Shown here piece after piece: positions 63,579 to 63,581 of a stretch of 63,581 nucleotides of DNA. The DNA is taken from contig CAIYJE010000109.1 of assembly GCA_903926465.1 (NCBI GenBank), forward strand, positions 1 through 63,581, in the 5' to 3' direction. The translations under genes were made by a program, and so were the position numbers. The notes under the pieces are model-generated. The model was given only the letters and a program-made list of their open reading frames with translations. It was not told the DNA's origin and did not search any database. The DNA comes from an uncultured Planctomycetales bacterium. GTDB lineage: Bacteria > Planctomycetota > Planctomycetia > Isosphaerales > Isosphaeraceae. Within the stretch, counting starts at the first letter, position 1, and each line of letters starts with the position of its first letter.

Positions 63579-63581
63579 GAG

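Larger units (their letters stand above)
63225..63581. other. Gene-free window end with palindromes
   Basis: No gene is visible upstream of ptsI within the window. The stretch contains a small REP-like hairpin (63470-63488) and a long perfect palindrome (63530-63578). No HPr gene is present. Confidence 0.6.

Overview
The window looks like a chromosomal segment of a planctomycete (phylum Planctomycetota; Gemmatales/Isosphaerales-like, but the family cannot be fixed from sequence alone). The evidence is the gene content. It includes two DUF1501 proteins flanking a large secreted cytochrome-type protein, an ECF sigma factor translationally coupled to a receptor Ser/Thr kinase, a giant PQQ-propeller/TPR protein, and a MoxR-DUF58-BatA-VWA cluster with very large lineage-specific proteins. 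Many products carry signal peptides and Pro/Ala-rich tails. By eye GC is moderate to high, with a few AT-richer islands.

Layout. 0-4 kb: the 3' end of a surface-type gene, then a NtrB/NtrC-like two-component pair. 4.0-4.6 kb: tadA, whose 3' end overlaps a tRNA-Ser(CGA) gene followed by a strong terminator. 4.6-6.7 kb: an accessory patch with about 1 kb of palindromic and degenerate repeats, an IS110-type transposase remnant and an FkbM methyltransferase. 6.8-11.5 kb: a secreted LolA-like protein and two related secreted proteins, the second with a DUF11-type C-terminus. 11.6-20.3 kb: a same-strand series of DUF1501, diheme-type cytochrome/DUF1549-like protein, DUF1501, Spy/LTXXQ-like protein, amidohydrolase and a membrane-anchored TPR protein. 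20.3-24.4 kb: RluA-type pseudouridine synthase, membrane GDPD and class 3 lipase. 24.5-28.1 kb: an AT-richer glycan island (two GT4 glycosyltransferases and a SAM methyltransferase). 28.4-30.3 kb: a Y-family DNA polymerase with a near-consensus, apparently leaderless promoter, followed by a small, strongly diverged SRAP (HMCES/YedK)-like protein. 30.3-31.6 kb: no convincing gene. 31.6-34.8 kb: ECF sigma factor and receptor kinase. 35-38.5 kb: M28 peptidase, SDR, a small antitoxin-like protein and a MaoC hydratase. 39.0-39.7 kb: an ANTAR RNA-binding response regulator.

39.7-58.8 kb is one co-oriented minus-strand block. In transcription order it holds: PQQ/TPR protein, MoxR ATPase, DUF58, BatA-like VWA protein, VWA/glutamine-amidotransferase-like membrane protein, a 1338-aa DUF4175-like coiled-coil membrane protein, a Lys/Pro/Gly-rich secreted protein, a prenyltransferase/squalene-cyclase-repeat secreted protein and an NPCBM protein. 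Spacing is 4-nt overlaps to about 100 nt, so it is plausibly one or two transcripts building a cell-envelope machine. 59.3-63.2 kb: a blue-copper-type secreted protein, a tiny lipoprotein, a C-tail-anchored protein with a short repeated motif, and PTS enzyme I without an adjacent HPr. The last 350 bases hold REP-like palindromes.

Most notable for follow-up: the 19-kb envelope block, the divergent SRAP-like protein beside the Y-family polymerase, the triplicated-motif protein next to PtsI, and several families of palindromic intergenic repeats. All functional calls are from reading motifs by eye; no database search was run.
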